This document shows, one piece after another, positions 17,273 through 26,657 of a stretch of 46,061 bases of DNA. Both the position numbers and the translations under genes were made by a program. The notes below the pieces were generated by a model. That model made no database searches, was not told the DNA's origin, and saw nothing but the letters and a program-made list of their open reading frames with translations. Origin of the DNA: Rhodocyclaceae bacterium (lineage in GTDB: Bacteria > Pseudomonadota > Gammaproteobacteria > Burkholderiales > Rhodocyclaceae); assembly GCA_030824275.1 (NCBI GenBank), contig JAVBXY010000027.1, positions 1 through 46,061 on the forward strand, written 5' to 3'. Within the stretch, counting starts at the first letter, position 1. The number at the start of each line of letters is the position of its first letter.

Positions 17273-19638
17273 TTTTTCTTCTCGGACGGTTTTTCTACCG
17301 CTGGTCGTTCAACCGCTTTCGGTTTCGCGTCCTGCACGGGGGCCGGCGTTTGTTGGGGGGCATCCGTTCCCTCCCCTGGCTCTGCCGGTAGCGATTCCTG
17401 ATAGACGAATTCCTTCGTCGTCTTGCCCGAGGGGTCGTTGGCGGTGACAGAAATCAATCCAGACGGCGAGTCCATCCAGCTTTCCGGTACGCCCTTCAGG
17501 GCCTGTTCCATGAAACCGATCCAGATCGGCAGCGCGGCGGTACCGCCGGTTTCACCATTGCCCATGCGCTTGGGATGGTCGAAGCCGATCCAGGCGACGC
17601 CGACGACTGTCGGCTGATAACCGCAGAACCAGGCGTCGATGTAGTCGTTGGTGGTGCCGGTCTTGCCGGCCAGGTCGCCGCGCTTGAGGACGGCGGCGGC
17701 ACGGGTGGCGGTGCCCCGGCGGACCACGTCGTGCATCATGCTGTCCATCAGCCAGGCGTTGCGGGCATCGATGGCGCGCAGGGATTCATCGCCGGCCACT
17801 GCCGGCTGGTTGGCTGCGAGCACGGTCCCCTTCTCATCCATGATCTGGCGCACGATGTAGGGGTCGATCTTGTAGCCGCCGTTGGCGAAAACTGCATAGG
17901 CCGTGAGCTGCTGCCAGGGCGTCACCGAGCCGGCACCGAGGGCCATGGTGAGATAGGGCGGGTGCTTGTCGGCATCGAAGCCGAAGCGTGTGGCGTAGTC
18001 TTGGGCATAGGTGGTGCCGATGGACTTGAGCAGGCGGATCGAGACCATGTTCTTGGACTTGGCCAGGGCCGTGCGCATGCTCATGGGGCCGTCGTACTTG
18101 CCGTCGTAGTTCTTCGGCTCCCAGGCCTGCGAGCCGGTTTCTTCGGCAGAGATCGAGATCGGTTCGTCCTCGATGACCGATGCCGGTGTGTAGCCCTTCT
18201 CCAGCGCAGCCGAATAGATGAACGGCTTGAAGCTGGAGCCGGGCTGACGCCAGGCCTGGGTGACGTGGTTGAACTTGTTGCGGTTGAAATCGAAGCCACC
18301 GACCAGAGCACGAATGGCGCCGTCGACAGGACTGGCGGCGACGAAGGCGGCTTCAACGTCCGGCAATTGCAGAATCTGCCAGCCTTTTTCGTATTTCTGT
18401 ACGCGAATCACGCCGCCACGGCGGATGCGTTTGTTCGGCGGTGTCTTGTCATCCATGGCGCGGGCGGCGAATTTGAGCCCGTCGTCGGCGATCTTGAGAA
18501 TTTCGCCGCCGCGCAGGTAGGCACGGACTTGCGTCGGCGAAGCGTCGAGGACGATGGCCGGTAGCAGGTCATCGCTATCCTCGAAGTCCGCCAGGAGTTC
18601 CTCAAGGGTTTCGTCCTGATCGGAACTGACCCCCTTCATGTCCGCGTAGGCTTCCGGCCCCCGGTAGCCGTGGCGCCGGTCGTAGTCGAGCACGCCCTTG
18701 CGCAGGCTCTGCCAGGCAGCCAGCTGATCAGCACGGGTAATCGTGGTGACGACCCGGTAGCCACGGTCATAGACATCGTCCGGGAAACGCTCGGCGGCAA
18801 TCTGGCGGGCCATTTCGGCGACGTAGTCGGCGCGCACGCCGAAGTCGTTGTAGTCGCGCTTGACGTGCAGGGCCTCGTCGCGAGCCTGGGCTTGCTGGGC
18901 GTCGTTGATGAAGCCCAGTTCGTGCATGCGCCGCAATACATAACGCTGGCGCAACTGGGCACGCTTCGGGTTCGCCACCGGGTTGTAGGCCGAGGGCGCC
19001 TTGGGCAGGCCGGCCAGCATCGCTGCTTCGGCGATGGTGACGTCCTTGAGCGCCTTGCCGTAGTAAATCTGGGCGGCGGCGGAAAAACCGTAGGCGCGCT
19101 GACCGAGATAAATCTGGTTGATGTAGAGCTGGAAAATCTCGTCCTTGCTCAGATTGTTCTCAATCTTGAAGGCCAGCAGGGCTTCGTACAGCTTGCGCGT
19201 CAGGGTCTTCTCGCTGGACAGGAAAAAGTTTCGCGCCACCTGCATGGTGATCGTCGAGGCGCCCTGGCGCTTGCCGCCGCCCACGAAATTGGAATACGCT
19301 GCCCTCAGCACGCCCATCGTGTCGATGCCCGGGTGCTGGTAGAAACGCTCGTCCTCGGCGGCCAAGATCGCCTGTTTCATGACGGCGGGAACATCCTGGA
19401 TGCGAACAAGATTGCGCCGCTCCTCGCCGAATTCGCCGATCAGATGGCCATCACTGGTGTAAACCCGGAGGGGAATGCGTGGCCGGTAGTCGGTCAGTAC
19501 TTCGAGGGAGGGAAGTTGCGGGTAGGCGAGGATGAGGACGATGCCTGCCAGCGCGGCAATGCTGACCACGAAGCCACCGATTAGTAGCAGGGTGTAAAGC
19601 GCCCAGCGGGCAGCAAGGGATTGGATGGGATTGGGCAC
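17269..19638 (-). CDS. mrcA: Penicillin-binding protein 1A (bifunctional transglycosylase/transpeptidase)
   Basis: A 789-residue class A PBP anchored by one N-terminal helix (about 13-38). The GT51 glycosyltransferase domain has the catalytic glutamate E95 in AAEDERFYQHPG, plus GASTITMQVARN and NQIYLGQRAYG. An OB-like insert at about 310-425 is typical of PBP1A. The transpeptidase has SSFK (S468, K471), SKN (528-530) and KTGT (K659). The C-terminal 50 residues are Pro/Glu/Lys-rich. It starts at GTG (19638). It polymerises and crosslinks peptidoglycan. Its divergent position beside pilMNOPQ is the standard arrangement in beta- and gammaproteobacteria with type IV pili (ponA is a common synonym). 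Confidence 0.95.
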   Translation of the reverse strand: MPNPIQSLAARWALYTLLLIGGFVVSIAALAGIVLILAYPQLPSLEVLTDYRPRIPLRVYTSDGHLIGEFGEERRNLVRIQDVPAVMKQAILAAEDERFYQHPGIDTMGVLRAAYSNFVGGGKRQGASTITMQVARNFFLSSEKTLTRKLYEALLAFKIENNLSKDEIFQLYINQIYLGQRAYGFSAAAQIYYGKALKDVTIAEAAMLAGLPKAPSAYNPVANPKRAQLRQRYVLRRMHELGFINDAQQAQARDEALHVKRDYNDFGVRADYVAEMARQIAAERFPDDVYDRGYRVVTTITRADQLAAWQSLRKGVLDYDRRHGYRGPEAYADMKGVSSDQDETLEELLADFEDSDDLLPAIVLDASPTQVRAYLRGGEILKIADDGLKFAARAMDDKTPPNKRIRRGGVIRVQKYEKGWQILQLPDVEAAFVAASPVDGAIRALVGGFDFNRNKFNHVTQAWRQPGSSFKPFIYSAALEKGYTPASVIEDEPISISAEETGSQAWEPKNYDGKYDGPMSMRTALAKSKNMVSIRLLKSIGTTYAQDYATRFGFDADKHPPYLTMALGAGSVTPWQQLTAYAVFANGGYKIDPYIVRQIMDEKGTVLAANQPAVAGDESLRAIDARNAWLMDSMMHDVVRRGTATRAAAVLKRGDLAGKTGTTNDYIDAWFCGYQPTVVGVAWIGFDHPKRMGNGETGGTAALPIWIGFMEQALKGVPESWMDSPSGLISVTANDPSGKTTKEFVYQESLPAEPGEGTDAPQQTPAPVQDAKPKAVERPAVEKPSEKKN

Positions 19639-19667
19639 AAAAAAGGGATTGGGTCGAGGCGGGGCCG

Positions 19668-19673
19668 ATTATA
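19668..19673 (-). promoter_or_regulatory. Likely -10 box for PBP1A
   Basis: On the minus strand these bases read TATAAT, a perfect -10, 30 bases before the GTG start. No good -35 is seen at 16-18 bases, so an activator or weak promoter is possible. Confidence 0.4.
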
Positions 19674-19723
19674 AGCTGTGGCGCAGAAGCCACGATCACA
19701 GCGGGAATGCTCAATAATTTAGC

Positions 19724-19752
19724 TTTACAGCCGATATAGTTGCTGCTAGCAT
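19724..19752 (+). promoter_or_regulatory. Probable promoter of the pilMNOPQ operon
   Basis: TTTACA at 19724-19729 (five of six) and TAGCAT at 19747-19752 (four of six) are 17 bases apart. RNA would begin near 19759, leaving a leader of about 50 bases before the TTG start of pilM. It lies in the AT-rich divergent gap. Confidence 0.5.
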
Positions 19753-19808
19753 CTGAAGTAAATTATTCCGTAGTGCATGTAACGCTTTATTTCTTAAAGG
19801 AAAAACCC

Positions 19809-20900
19809 TTGCAGATCGATGTCTCGACTCTGAAGGCAATCTTCAACCCGAAGCTGCGGCCACTCATTGGCGTGGATATCAGTTCGACCTCGGTGAAGAT
19901 GGTCGAACTGGTGGATGCCGGCAAAGGGCAGCCGCGGGTTGAGCGTTACGCAATCGAGCCGCTGCCGCGAGATGCGGTGGTGGATGGCAATCTGGCGGGC
20001 CTGGAAGCTGTGGCGGAAACCCTTCAGCGTTGCTGGAAGCGCTTGGGAACCTCCACGCGCTACGTGGCGCTCGCCCTGCCGACGGCCGCAGTCATTACCA
20101 AGAAAATTACCCTGCCCGCCGGTTTGCGCGAGCAGGAGATGGAAATTCAAGTGGAATCGGAAGCCAACCAGTACATCCCCTTCGCTCTGGAAGAGGTGAA
20201 TCTGGATTTCCAGGTCATTGGTCCCGCGCCATCGAATCCTGACGATGTGGAGGTGCTGCTGGCGGCCTCACGCAAGGAAAAAGTAGAAGACCGGGTAGCA
20301 GCTGCGGAGGTCGCGGAGCTGAAGCCAGTGGTGATGGATGTCGAAGCCTATGCCATCCTGGCTGCGTACGAGCTGGTGATCAAGCAATTATCAAATGAAG
20401 GCAAGGACCAGATTATTGCGCTGGTCGACGTAGGGGCCGCAGCGACCAAGATCACCATCATGCGCAATGATCAGCAACTCTATGTTCGCGAGCAGGCCTT
20501 CGGTGGTTCCCAGTTGACCGACGAGATCATGCGGGCCTATGGCATGAGCCAGGAAGAAGCCGAAAGCCTGAAGCGGTCGGGGACACCCCCGGATAACTAT
20601 GAGACCGAGGTTCTGCATCCTTTCCTTGAGAACATGGCCCAGGAAGTGGCGCGGGGGTTACAGTTTTTCTTCACGTCGACGCCACATAACGAGGTGAACC
20701 ACATTGTTCTTGCTGGTGGTTCTGCCCTGATTCCCGGCGCTGCCGATATCGTGGGGCAGCGTACCAGCGTGAATACAGTGTTGGCCGATCCTTTCGCCGG
20801 CATGGCCATCTCACCTCGCATTCGTGCCAAGCAACTAGCTGCTGATGCGCCGTCCCTGATGGTTGCTTGCGGTTTGGCCCTTAGGAAATTCGACCAATGA
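19809..20900 (+). CDS. pilM: Type IV pilus inner-membrane platform protein PilM
   Basis: A 363-residue actin-like ATPase-fold protein of the pilus alignment complex, cytoplasmic face of the inner membrane. The conserved first phosphate loop is GVDISSTSVKMVEL, and later come LPTAAVITKKI, IQVESEANQYIPF, ALVDVGAAATKITIM and VLAGGSALIPG. The start was set at TTG (19809) because AGGA stands 7 bases before it and the resulting length is close to the usual 350-360. The frame is open further upstream to 19740 without a ribosome site. It binds the N-terminal tail of PilN. It overlaps pilN by four bases. Confidence 0.93.
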   Translation: MQIDVSTLKAIFNPKLRPLIGVDISSTSVKMVELVDAGKGQPRVERYAIEPLPRDAVVDGNLAGLEAVAETLQRCWKRLGTSTRYVALALPTAAVITKKITLPAGLREQEMEIQVESEANQYIPFALEEVNLDFQVIGPAPSNPDDVEVLLAASRKEKVEDRVAAAEVAELKPVVMDVEAYAILAAYELVIKQLSNEGKDQIIALVDVGAAATKITIMRNDQQLYVREQAFGGSQLTDEIMRAYGMSQEEAESLKRSGTPPDNYETEVLHPFLENMAQEVARGLQFFFTSTPHNEVNHIVLAGGSALIPGAADIVGQRTSVNTVLADPFAGMAISPRIRAKQLAADAPSLMVACGLALRKFDQ

Positions 20901-21472
20901 TTCGGATCAACCTGCTTCCCCATCGCGAGGAAAAGCGTAAAGCCAGGCGCCAGCAGTTCTATGCGTTGGTGGGTTTGGTGACTGTGCTGGCCGGGGTCAT
21001 CTGGTTTCTTGGGTTTTCGGTCATCAATCGCCAGATCAGTGCACAGGACGACAAGAACGAGTTTCTGAAGCGCGAGATATCTTCACTCGACAAGGAAATC
21101 GCCGAAATCAAAAAGCTGAAAGAGCAGACGGACTCTCTCTTGGCGAGAAAGCGCGTGATTGAGGCCTTGCAGGCAAATCGATCGGAAACGGTCCATTTGT
21201 TCAATGAACTAGCCAAACAAGTGCCTGAGGGCATTTATATGCGGACGATGGTTCAGACTGGGCAGCGGATAACAATTACTGGCTACGCCCAGTCGAACGC
21301 GCGAATTACTACCCTAATGAATAATTTGGACGAATCGCCTTTGCTGGAACGATCTACTTTGGTAGAAACAAAGGCCGAAGTGGTAGCCAATCGGCGACTA
21401 AATGCATTCAGTATCATCACGAATATCAGCCGTCAGACGACTGCTGATCCCAAGGCGGGGAAGAAGCCATGA
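20897..21472 (+). CDS. pilN: Type IV pilus assembly protein PilN
   Basis: A 191-residue bitopic inner-membrane protein. The N-terminus MIRINLLPHREEKRK carries the INLLP-R motif that docks into PilM. One membrane helix follows at about 22-42, then a coiled coil (KREISSLDKEIAEIKKLKEQ) and a ferredoxin-like periplasmic domain. It links PilM to PilO. Base composition here is clearly more AT-rich than the neighbours. It is coupled by ATGA overlaps to both pilM and pilO. Confidence 0.93.
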   Translation: MIRINLLPHREEKRKARRQQFYALVGLVTVLAGVIWFLGFSVINRQISAQDDKNEFLKREISSLDKEIAEIKKLKEQTDSLLARKRVIEALQANRSETVHLFNELAKQVPEGIYMRTMVQTGQRITITGYAQSNARITTLMNNLDESPLLERSTLVETKAEVVANRRLNAFSIITNISRQTTADPKAGKKP

Positions 21473-22203
21473 ACCTATCCGCCCTGTTCAAGAAGAAATC
21501 TGCTGCCGAACGGCTTGCTGAGAAAGATGCCGCCAAAGGGGAGCCGTCAGCCTCCAAGGCCCCTTTGGTCGACTTTCAGCAGATTGCTCAAGACTTCAGA
21601 ACGTTGGATCCGAAAGATCCTGGCTTATGGCCATTGGCTCCCCGGATCGTAATGCTCTTGGGCCTGTTTTCTACCTTGCTTGGGGCCGCTTGGTGGTTTG
21701 GCTGGAATGTCCAGTTTGAGGATCTCGACGCGAAGCAGGTTCAGGAAGCCAAGTACAAAGATGAGTGGCTGGACAAGAAGAAGCAGGCTGTCAATCTTGA
21801 CGAGTATCGGCGGCAGTTGGCAGAGATCGACCGCTCGTTTGGCGCCTTGCTAAAACAACTGCCCAACAAGTCCGAAATGGGCGACATGCTGGTCGATATC
21901 AACAAGGCTGCGCAGGGGCGGGGGTTACTGGTGGAATTGTTCAAGCCTGGTGGTGAGGCTGCCCGTGACTTCTATGCCGAAGTGCCCATTACACTGACGT
22001 TGACGGGCAGCTACCACGACATCGGTGGCTTTTCGGGAGACATTGCGAAACTGCCGCGCATCGTTACGCTGAATGACATCAATCTCGCCTCCGGAGCCAA
22101 AGACGGTGTGTTGACCCTGCGAACCACGGCGAAGACCTTCCGTTATCTTGATGACAACGAATTGGCGCAGCAGAAACAGAAAGCCAAGGGAGCGAAGAAA
22201 TGA
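21469..22203 (+). CDS. pilO: Type IV pilus assembly protein PilO
   Basis: A 244-residue inner-membrane protein with a cytoplasmic N-terminus of about 60 residues (longer than in many species), one membrane helix at about 63-82 (IVMLLGLFSTLLGAAWWFG), a coiled coil and a periplasmic ferredoxin-like domain (FYAEVPITLTLTGSYHDIGGF is the conserved core). It pairs with PilN and contacts PilP. The ATGA overlaps on both ends keep it in the operon. Confidence 0.93.
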   Translation: MNLSALFKKKSAAERLAEKDAAKGEPSASKAPLVDFQQIAQDFRTLDPKDPGLWPLAPRIVMLLGLFSTLLGAAWWFGWNVQFEDLDAKQVQEAKYKDEWLDKKKQAVNLDEYRRQLAEIDRSFGALLKQLPNKSEMGDMLVDINKAAQGRGLLVELFKPGGEAARDFYAEVPITLTLTGSYHDIGGFSGDIAKLPRIVTLNDINLASGAKDGVLTLRTTAKTFRYLDDNELAQQKQKAKGAKK

Positions 22204-22727
22204 ATATTCGCAAGCTTGCCCTGTTGCCGCTGTTCCCGCTGCTGCTGTTGGGCTGTGCAAGCGAGGAACATCAGGATATCAAGGAGTGGATGCGTGAGCA
22301 GTCACAGGGCATGAAGGGGAAAGTTCCTCCGCTCCCGGAAATCAAGCCGTTTCCCGTCGTGGCATACGAGACCGAGGCCATGACGCCCCCATTTTCGCCG
22401 GGGAAAATCGTTACGCTTGATCCGGTCGCTGACAAGTCGGCGCCGGACCGGAATCGTCCGATACAGCCGCTCGAAAGCTTCCCTCTCGAGGATTTGCGGG
22501 TCGCAGGGGTGATTTTTTCGGGCATGGTTCCCTATGCGCTGATTCAGACTCCGCCACCGAACAAGCCCAAGCATGTTCGGGTGGGCGAATACATGGGGCG
22601 GAGTTTCGGGAAGATCACGGCAATTACCAAAGACGGGGTTACGGTGATGGAAACCGTCAAGGATGCGAACGGTGCATGGGTGGAGCAGGAAAAAATGCTT
22701 CTCGTGCCCAAGGAAGGAGGACGTTGA
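22200..22727 (+). CDS. pilP: Type IV pilus assembly lipoprotein PilP
   Basis: A 175-residue inner-membrane lipoprotein with lipobox LLGC (C19). The stretch after it (IKEWMREQSQGMKGKVPPLPEIK) is the flexible PilNO-binding segment. The C-terminal beta-sandwich holds LRVAGVIFSGMVPYALI, HVRVGEYMGRSFGKI and the SD-like end typical of the family. It joins the PilMNO platform to the secretin PilQ. Its stop overlaps the pilQ start by one base. A string related to the dispersed element at 22434 has too many mismatches to count. Confidence 0.92.
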   Translation: MNIRKLALLPLFPLLLLGCASEEHQDIKEWMREQSQGMKGKVPPLPEIKPFPVVAYETEAMTPPFSPGKIVTLDPVADKSAPDRNRPIQPLESFPLEDLRVAGVIFSGMVPYALIQTPPPNKPKHVRVGEYMGRSFGKITAITKDGVTVMETVKDANGAWVEQEKMLLVPKEGGR

Positions 22728-24949
22728 TGAAGCGACTTAAATTTACCGCTGCCTTGGCAGCATTCTGGCTTTGTGGTGTGGTTGACGTTCTTGCCGCCGA
22801 AAACTCCATCAAACAGGTCCAGGTTCGCCGTGACGGCGATCAGGTGTTGCTCAAAGTACAAATGACCGGCAAGCTGAAGGCTCTGCCCGGTAACTGGGCC
22901 GTGGTGGATCCTCCTCGCATTGTTTTCGATTTCCCGGAAGTGGATAACCAGTCCGGGCAGGCGGCGCAGCAGATTGCCTCCGGTGACCTCAAGAGCCTGA
23001 ACCTTGTCCAGACGGAAAAGTTGACCCGCCTGGTATTGAATCTATATCGCCCGACCAAGTTCTCCACGGAACTTGCGGGGGATGCGCTGTTCATTCGCTT
23101 GGAATCTCAGGCTCCCGGTATTGCCCAAGAGGCGGCTCCCAGCGTCTATCAACCGACGACGCCGAAGACCAAACCCGAAGCGCAACTGGTCGACCTGGCT
23201 GCGATTCGAGATATCGTTTTCCGTCGCGGAGAGGATGGACAAGCGCTGATTTCTGTGGACCTGACTGACGGTTCGGTGCCCATCGATATCCGCCGGACAA
23301 GTACCGGACTTAGCGTCGATTTACGGGATGTGGAAATCCCTGAGCGCCTGCAGAACCGTCGTGATGTCAATGACTTCGCGACGCCCGTGACTTCCATGGC
23401 GTCGAGTCCGAAGGGTGGCAATAGCGTTCGCTTGGATATCGCTGCACGGGGCCGCTGGTTCCACCAGGCGCACTTGACCAATAATCAGCTACTGATAGAA
23501 ATCAAACCCATTCCTGCGGATGAGGCCAACAAGCTCGTTCAGACAGGACAGCAGGGGCAGAAAGTTTCAATCAACTTCTACGATGCTGACGCAGCCATGG
23601 TATTGCGTACCTTGGCGGAAATTTCAGGCAAAAACGTACTGATCGATCCCTCGCTCAATGGTCGCCGGGTCACAGCTAATCTTGACAATATCCCCTACGA
23701 TCAGGCCTTGGAAATCATCATGTCCCAGGTGAACTCAGGGATGCGGGTGCGCAACGATGTCGTTTTGTTCGGTGATCGGGCTGTCTTGCAAAAGCGTGAC
23801 CAGGACACTGCTGACGAAATGGCCCGTGCAGCGGATACCGCACCACTCGTGGCCGAGACCTTCAAGCTCAATTATGTCAAGGCAGCGGATGTTGTGTCGC
23901 TGGTGAATAACAGCTTCGCCCAGGCATCTTCTGCCGCAGCGCCTGCGCAAGGCCAGCAGGGTGGTGCGGCTCCTGCTCCTGCAGCGGGCGCAGCGGGTGG
24001 AGCAGCAGCACCCGGCGGAAAGGGGATGCTTTCCTCCCGGGGCGGCATTTCCATTCATGACGGCAGCAATCAGGTGTTCGTGCGTGATACTGCCGGCGTC
24101 ATCGAGGCGATTCGGGAGGTCATCCGCAATATCGATGTTCCGCCGAAACAGGTACTGATCGAGGCCAGGATCGTCGAGGCGTCGACGGGATTTACCAATA
24201 CCCTTGGCGTGCGGCTTCGCGCGTTCAATAACCAGAATAACGGATACGTTATCCCGGGAACAAATACGCGAATGGCACTCGGGACAACATTACCAAGTAC
24301 GTTTACCAGCGTCGATATCATCGGCAACAACAGCACTCGTTTCGCGCTTACGAATGACTCAGCGATCTTCCGCCCGAGCTATTCATTGGCATCGGCGGCC
24401 AACTTCGGCTTGATGCTCTTCAATTCAGCGGCAACCAAGCTGGTGACCTTGGAACTACAGGCGGCAGAAACCGATTCGAAGAACAAGACAGTCTCGTCTC
24501 CTCGCATCATCACCATGAACCGGAAGGCGGCGACCATCAGCAGCACACAACAGGTCACTATCGTTACCGGGGTGAATGCGCAGACGGGTTTGCCGATCTA
24601 CCAGACCTTCTCGGCACCGCTGACGCTAGGGGTGACGCCGTCGATCAATCCGGACAACCGGATCAGTCTTGAGCTCAATATCGCCAAGAGCACCATCACC
24701 AATGCGACCACGGGCAGTCTCGATACCAATACCGTGACCACCAGCGTTATCGTTGAAAACGGTGGCACGCTGGTTATCGGCGGCTTCGCGCGGGAGTCCG
24801 AAGTGCAGACGCAGGAGCGGGTCCCATTCCTTGGCGATCTTCCCTATGTCGGCTTCCTCTTCAAGACGACGTCCAAAAACCAGAGTCGCAGCGAGTTGCT
24901 GGTGTTCATCACGCCACGCATTGTCAATGAGGCGATTGCACAGCGCTGA
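22727..24949 (+). CDS. pilQ: Type IV pilus secretin PilQ
   Basis: A 740-residue outer-membrane secretin. The start at 22727 follows a purine-rich GGAAGGAGG site and opens a signal peptide (RLKFTAALAAFWLCGVVDVLA). Two AMIN domains that bind peptidoglycan lie at about 28-125 and 155-262. A secretin/TonB short N-terminal domain is at about 283-355, the N1 domain at 375-475 and the secretin channel at 480-735 (VLIEARIVEAS, SPRIITMN, GGFARESEVQTQERVPFLGDLP). N1 is interrupted at 401-432 by an Ala/Gly/Pro/Gln low-complexity insert. It is the pore through which the pilus, and in competent species DNA, crosses the outer membrane. Confidence 0.95.
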   Translation: MKRLKFTAALAAFWLCGVVDVLAAENSIKQVQVRRDGDQVLLKVQMTGKLKALPGNWAVVDPPRIVFDFPEVDNQSGQAAQQIASGDLKSLNLVQTEKLTRLVLNLYRPTKFSTELAGDALFIRLESQAPGIAQEAAPSVYQPTTPKTKPEAQLVDLAAIRDIVFRRGEDGQALISVDLTDGSVPIDIRRTSTGLSVDLRDVEIPERLQNRRDVNDFATPVTSMASSPKGGNSVRLDIAARGRWFHQAHLTNNQLLIEIKPIPADEANKLVQTGQQGQKVSINFYDADAAMVLRTLAEISGKNVLIDPSLNGRRVTANLDNIPYDQALEIIMSQVNSGMRVRNDVVLFGDRAVLQKRDQDTADEMARAADTAPLVAETFKLNYVKAADVVSLVNNSFAQASSAAAPAQGQQGGAAPAPAAGAAGGAAAPGGKGMLSSRGGISIHDGSNQVFVRDTAGVIEAIREVIRNIDVPPKQVLIEARIVEASTGFTNTLGVRLRAFNNQNNGYVIPGTNTRMALGTTLPSTFTSVDIIGNNSTRFALTNDSAIFRPSYSLASAANFGLMLFNSAATKLVTLELQAAETDSKNKTVSSPRIITMNRKAATISSTQQVTIVTGVNAQTGLPIYQTFSAPLTLGVTPSINPDNRISLELNIAKSTITNATTGSLDTNTVTTSVIVENGGTLVIGGFARESEVQTQERVPFLGDLPYVGFLFKTTSKNQSRSELLVFITPRIVNEAIAQR

Positions 24950-24969
24950 ATAGCGTGTTCATGTTGTTC

Positions 24970-24999
24970 AAAAGGCCGGCGAAAGCCGGCCTTTTGGTT
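24970..24999 (+). terminator. Intrinsic terminator after pilQ
   Basis: AAAAGGCCGGC (24970-24980) pairs with GCCGGCCTTTT (24985-24995) around a GAAA tetraloop. A short, G-interrupted T tract follows. It separates the pil genes from aroK, though some readthrough is likely because aroK has no clear promoter in the remaining gap. Confidence 0.8.
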
Positions 25000-25020
25000 T
25001 CGTACTGGTAAGATTTGCAC

Positions 25021-25551
25021 GTGAATGCAACAAACAACATTTACCTGGTCGGGATGCCCGGCGCTGGAAAGACCACCGTGGGCCGGCAACTAGCGCGTCG
25101 CTTGCATCGGCGATTCGTGGACGTCGATCACGAAGTTGAAGCGCGCACGGGGGTGCGAATTCCCGTAATTTTTGACATTGAAGGCGAGCAGGGTTTTCGT
25201 GACCGGGAATCGAAGGTGCTGGCTGAATTATCGACCGAACCGAATCTAGTGATCGCCACCGGCGGCGGTGCGATCCTTCGCACGGAAAACCGCGCGATAC
25301 TGAAGCAAAGCGGAATGGTGATATATCTCAACGTACCTCCCGAAATGCTCTACGAGCGGACATGCAAAGACCCGAATCGGCCCTTGCTTCAAGTGGCTGA
25401 TCCTCTTGGGAAAATCAATGAACTGTTTCAATTGCGCGATCCGCTGTACCGGGAGGTTGCCGACGTGGTTGTCGTTGCCAGTCGTGCGGGTAGTGCCGGC
25501 CAATTGGTGAAACAGGTCGAGCGGGAGATTCAGAACCGATGCGTCGCCTGA
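25021..25551 (+). CDS. aroK: Shikimate kinase
   Basis: A 176-residue P-loop kinase that phosphorylates shikimate with ATP in the chorismate pathway. Walker A is GMPGAGKTT (11-19). [13 protein letters not shown] holds the shikimate/Mg aspartates, FRDRES the binding arginine, and ATGGGAILR the third substrate loop. RPLL marks the lid. GTG at 25021 was taken as start. TTG at 25015 is in frame and equally weak, and neither has a good ribosome site. The stop lies 13 bases inside aroB, so the two are coupled. The order pilQ-aroK-aroB is conserved among pilus-bearing proteobacteria. Confidence 0.94.
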   Translation: MNATNNIYLVGMPGAGKTTVGRQLARRLHRRFVDVDHEVEARTGVRIPVIFDIEGEQGFRDRESKVLAELSTEPNLVIATGGGAILRTENRAILKQSGMVIYLNVPPEMLYERTCKDPNRPLLQVADPLGKINELFQLRDPLYREVADVVVVASRAGSAGQLVKQVEREIQNRCVA

Positions 25552-26657
25552 ACGTCGAACTCGCGGCACGGGCCTATCCGATCCTGATCGGCGGTGGCTT
25601 GCTGGCGCGGGCCGATTTCATTGCCAATCATTTGGCAAGTCCCCGCGTCGCCGTCGTCAGCAATACCACCGTGGCGCCGCTATATCTTGATGCCCTCGTG
25701 ACCGGCCTGCAAAAAGTTGGCGTTGCCGTGACGCCGATCATCCTTCCGGATGGCGAGGCGCACAAGACTTGGGATTCGCTGAATACGATTTTCGATGCGC
25801 TGCTGGCGGCCCGGTGCGACAGGAGTACCACTGTGGTGGCCTTGGGTGGCGGCGTCATTGGCGATCTGGCCGGCTTCGCTGCCGCCAGCTATCAGCGCGG
25901 CGTGCCTTTTATCCAGATCCCGACCACGCTGCTGTCCCAAGTGGATTCGTCGGTGGGCGGCAAGACCGGCATCAACCATCCGCGCGGCAAGAACATGGTC
26001 GGGGCGTTCTGGCAGCCGAAGCTGGTACTGGCGGATACCGATACGCTGAAAACTTTGCCGGCGAGGGAGCTATCTGCCGGGCTTGCCGAAGTCATCAAGT
26101 ATGGCCTGATCCGCGACCTGCCCTTTCTTGAATGGCTCGAAGCCAACATGGATCGCCTCATGGCAAGGGACGGGGATGCTCTCGCCCATGCCATCGAGCG
26201 CAGTTGCGGCAATAAGGCGGAAGTCGTCGCGGCGGATGAATTTGAAACAGCCAAGGATGGTGGCCGAGCCCTGCTTAACCTAGGGCACACCTTCGGGCAT
26301 GCTATCGAAACGGGACTCGGCTACGGCGAGTGGCTGCATGGGGAAGCGGTAGCCGCCGGCACGATGATGGCCGTTGAGCTATCGCGGCGCCTCGGCTGGC
26401 TTGCAGCGGAAGATGTGGAACGGACACGAGCGCTTTTGAGGCGTGCAGGTCTGCCGGTGGTCGGTGCTGCTCTGGGTGTCGAGCGCTATCTGGAGCTGAT
26501 GTCCCACGACAAGAAAGTCTTGGCGGGGCGCTTGCGTCTCGTGCTGCTCAAGTCGCTCGGCGAAGCGGTGACCTGGGCGGATGCCTCCCGGAATGACATT
26601 GCTGCCGCCATAGACACTTGCTGCCATGATCAGAGGGAATCCCCACCGGATGCCTGA
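25539..26657 (+). CDS. aroB: 3-dehydroquinate synthase
   Basis: A 372-residue NAD- and metal-dependent enzyme that converts DAHP to 3-dehydroquinate, the second chorismate-pathway step. The NAD site includes [19 protein letters not shown] and [19 protein letters not shown]. The metal ligands are in [11 protein letters not shown] and HGEAVAAG, together with the conserved E in [11 protein letters not shown]. Length is normal for the family. It overlaps aroK at its start and the dgt start at its end. Confidence 0.95.
   Translation: MRRLNVELAARAYPILIGGGLLARADFIANHLASPRVAVVSNTTVAPLYLDALVTGLQKVGVAVTPIILPDGEAHKTWDSLNTIFDALLAARCDRSTTVVALGGGVIGDLAGFAAASYQRGVPFIQIPTTLLSQVDSSVGGKTGINHPRGKNMVGAFWQPKLVLADTDTLKTLPARELSAGLAEVIKYGLIRDLPFLEWLEANMDRLMARDGDALAHAIERSCGNKAEVVAADEFETAKDGGRALLNLGHTFGHAIETGLGYGEWLHGEAVAAGTMMAVELSRRLGWLAAEDVERTRALLRRAGLPVVGAALGVERYLELMSHDKKVLAGRLRLVLLKSLGEAVTWADASRNDIAAAIDTCCHDQRESPPDA

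Noticed and set aside
22434..22450. Possible extra element copy in pilP (CAAGTCGGCGCCGG)
   Set aside because: Several mismatches to the 14-mer and no tail similarity.
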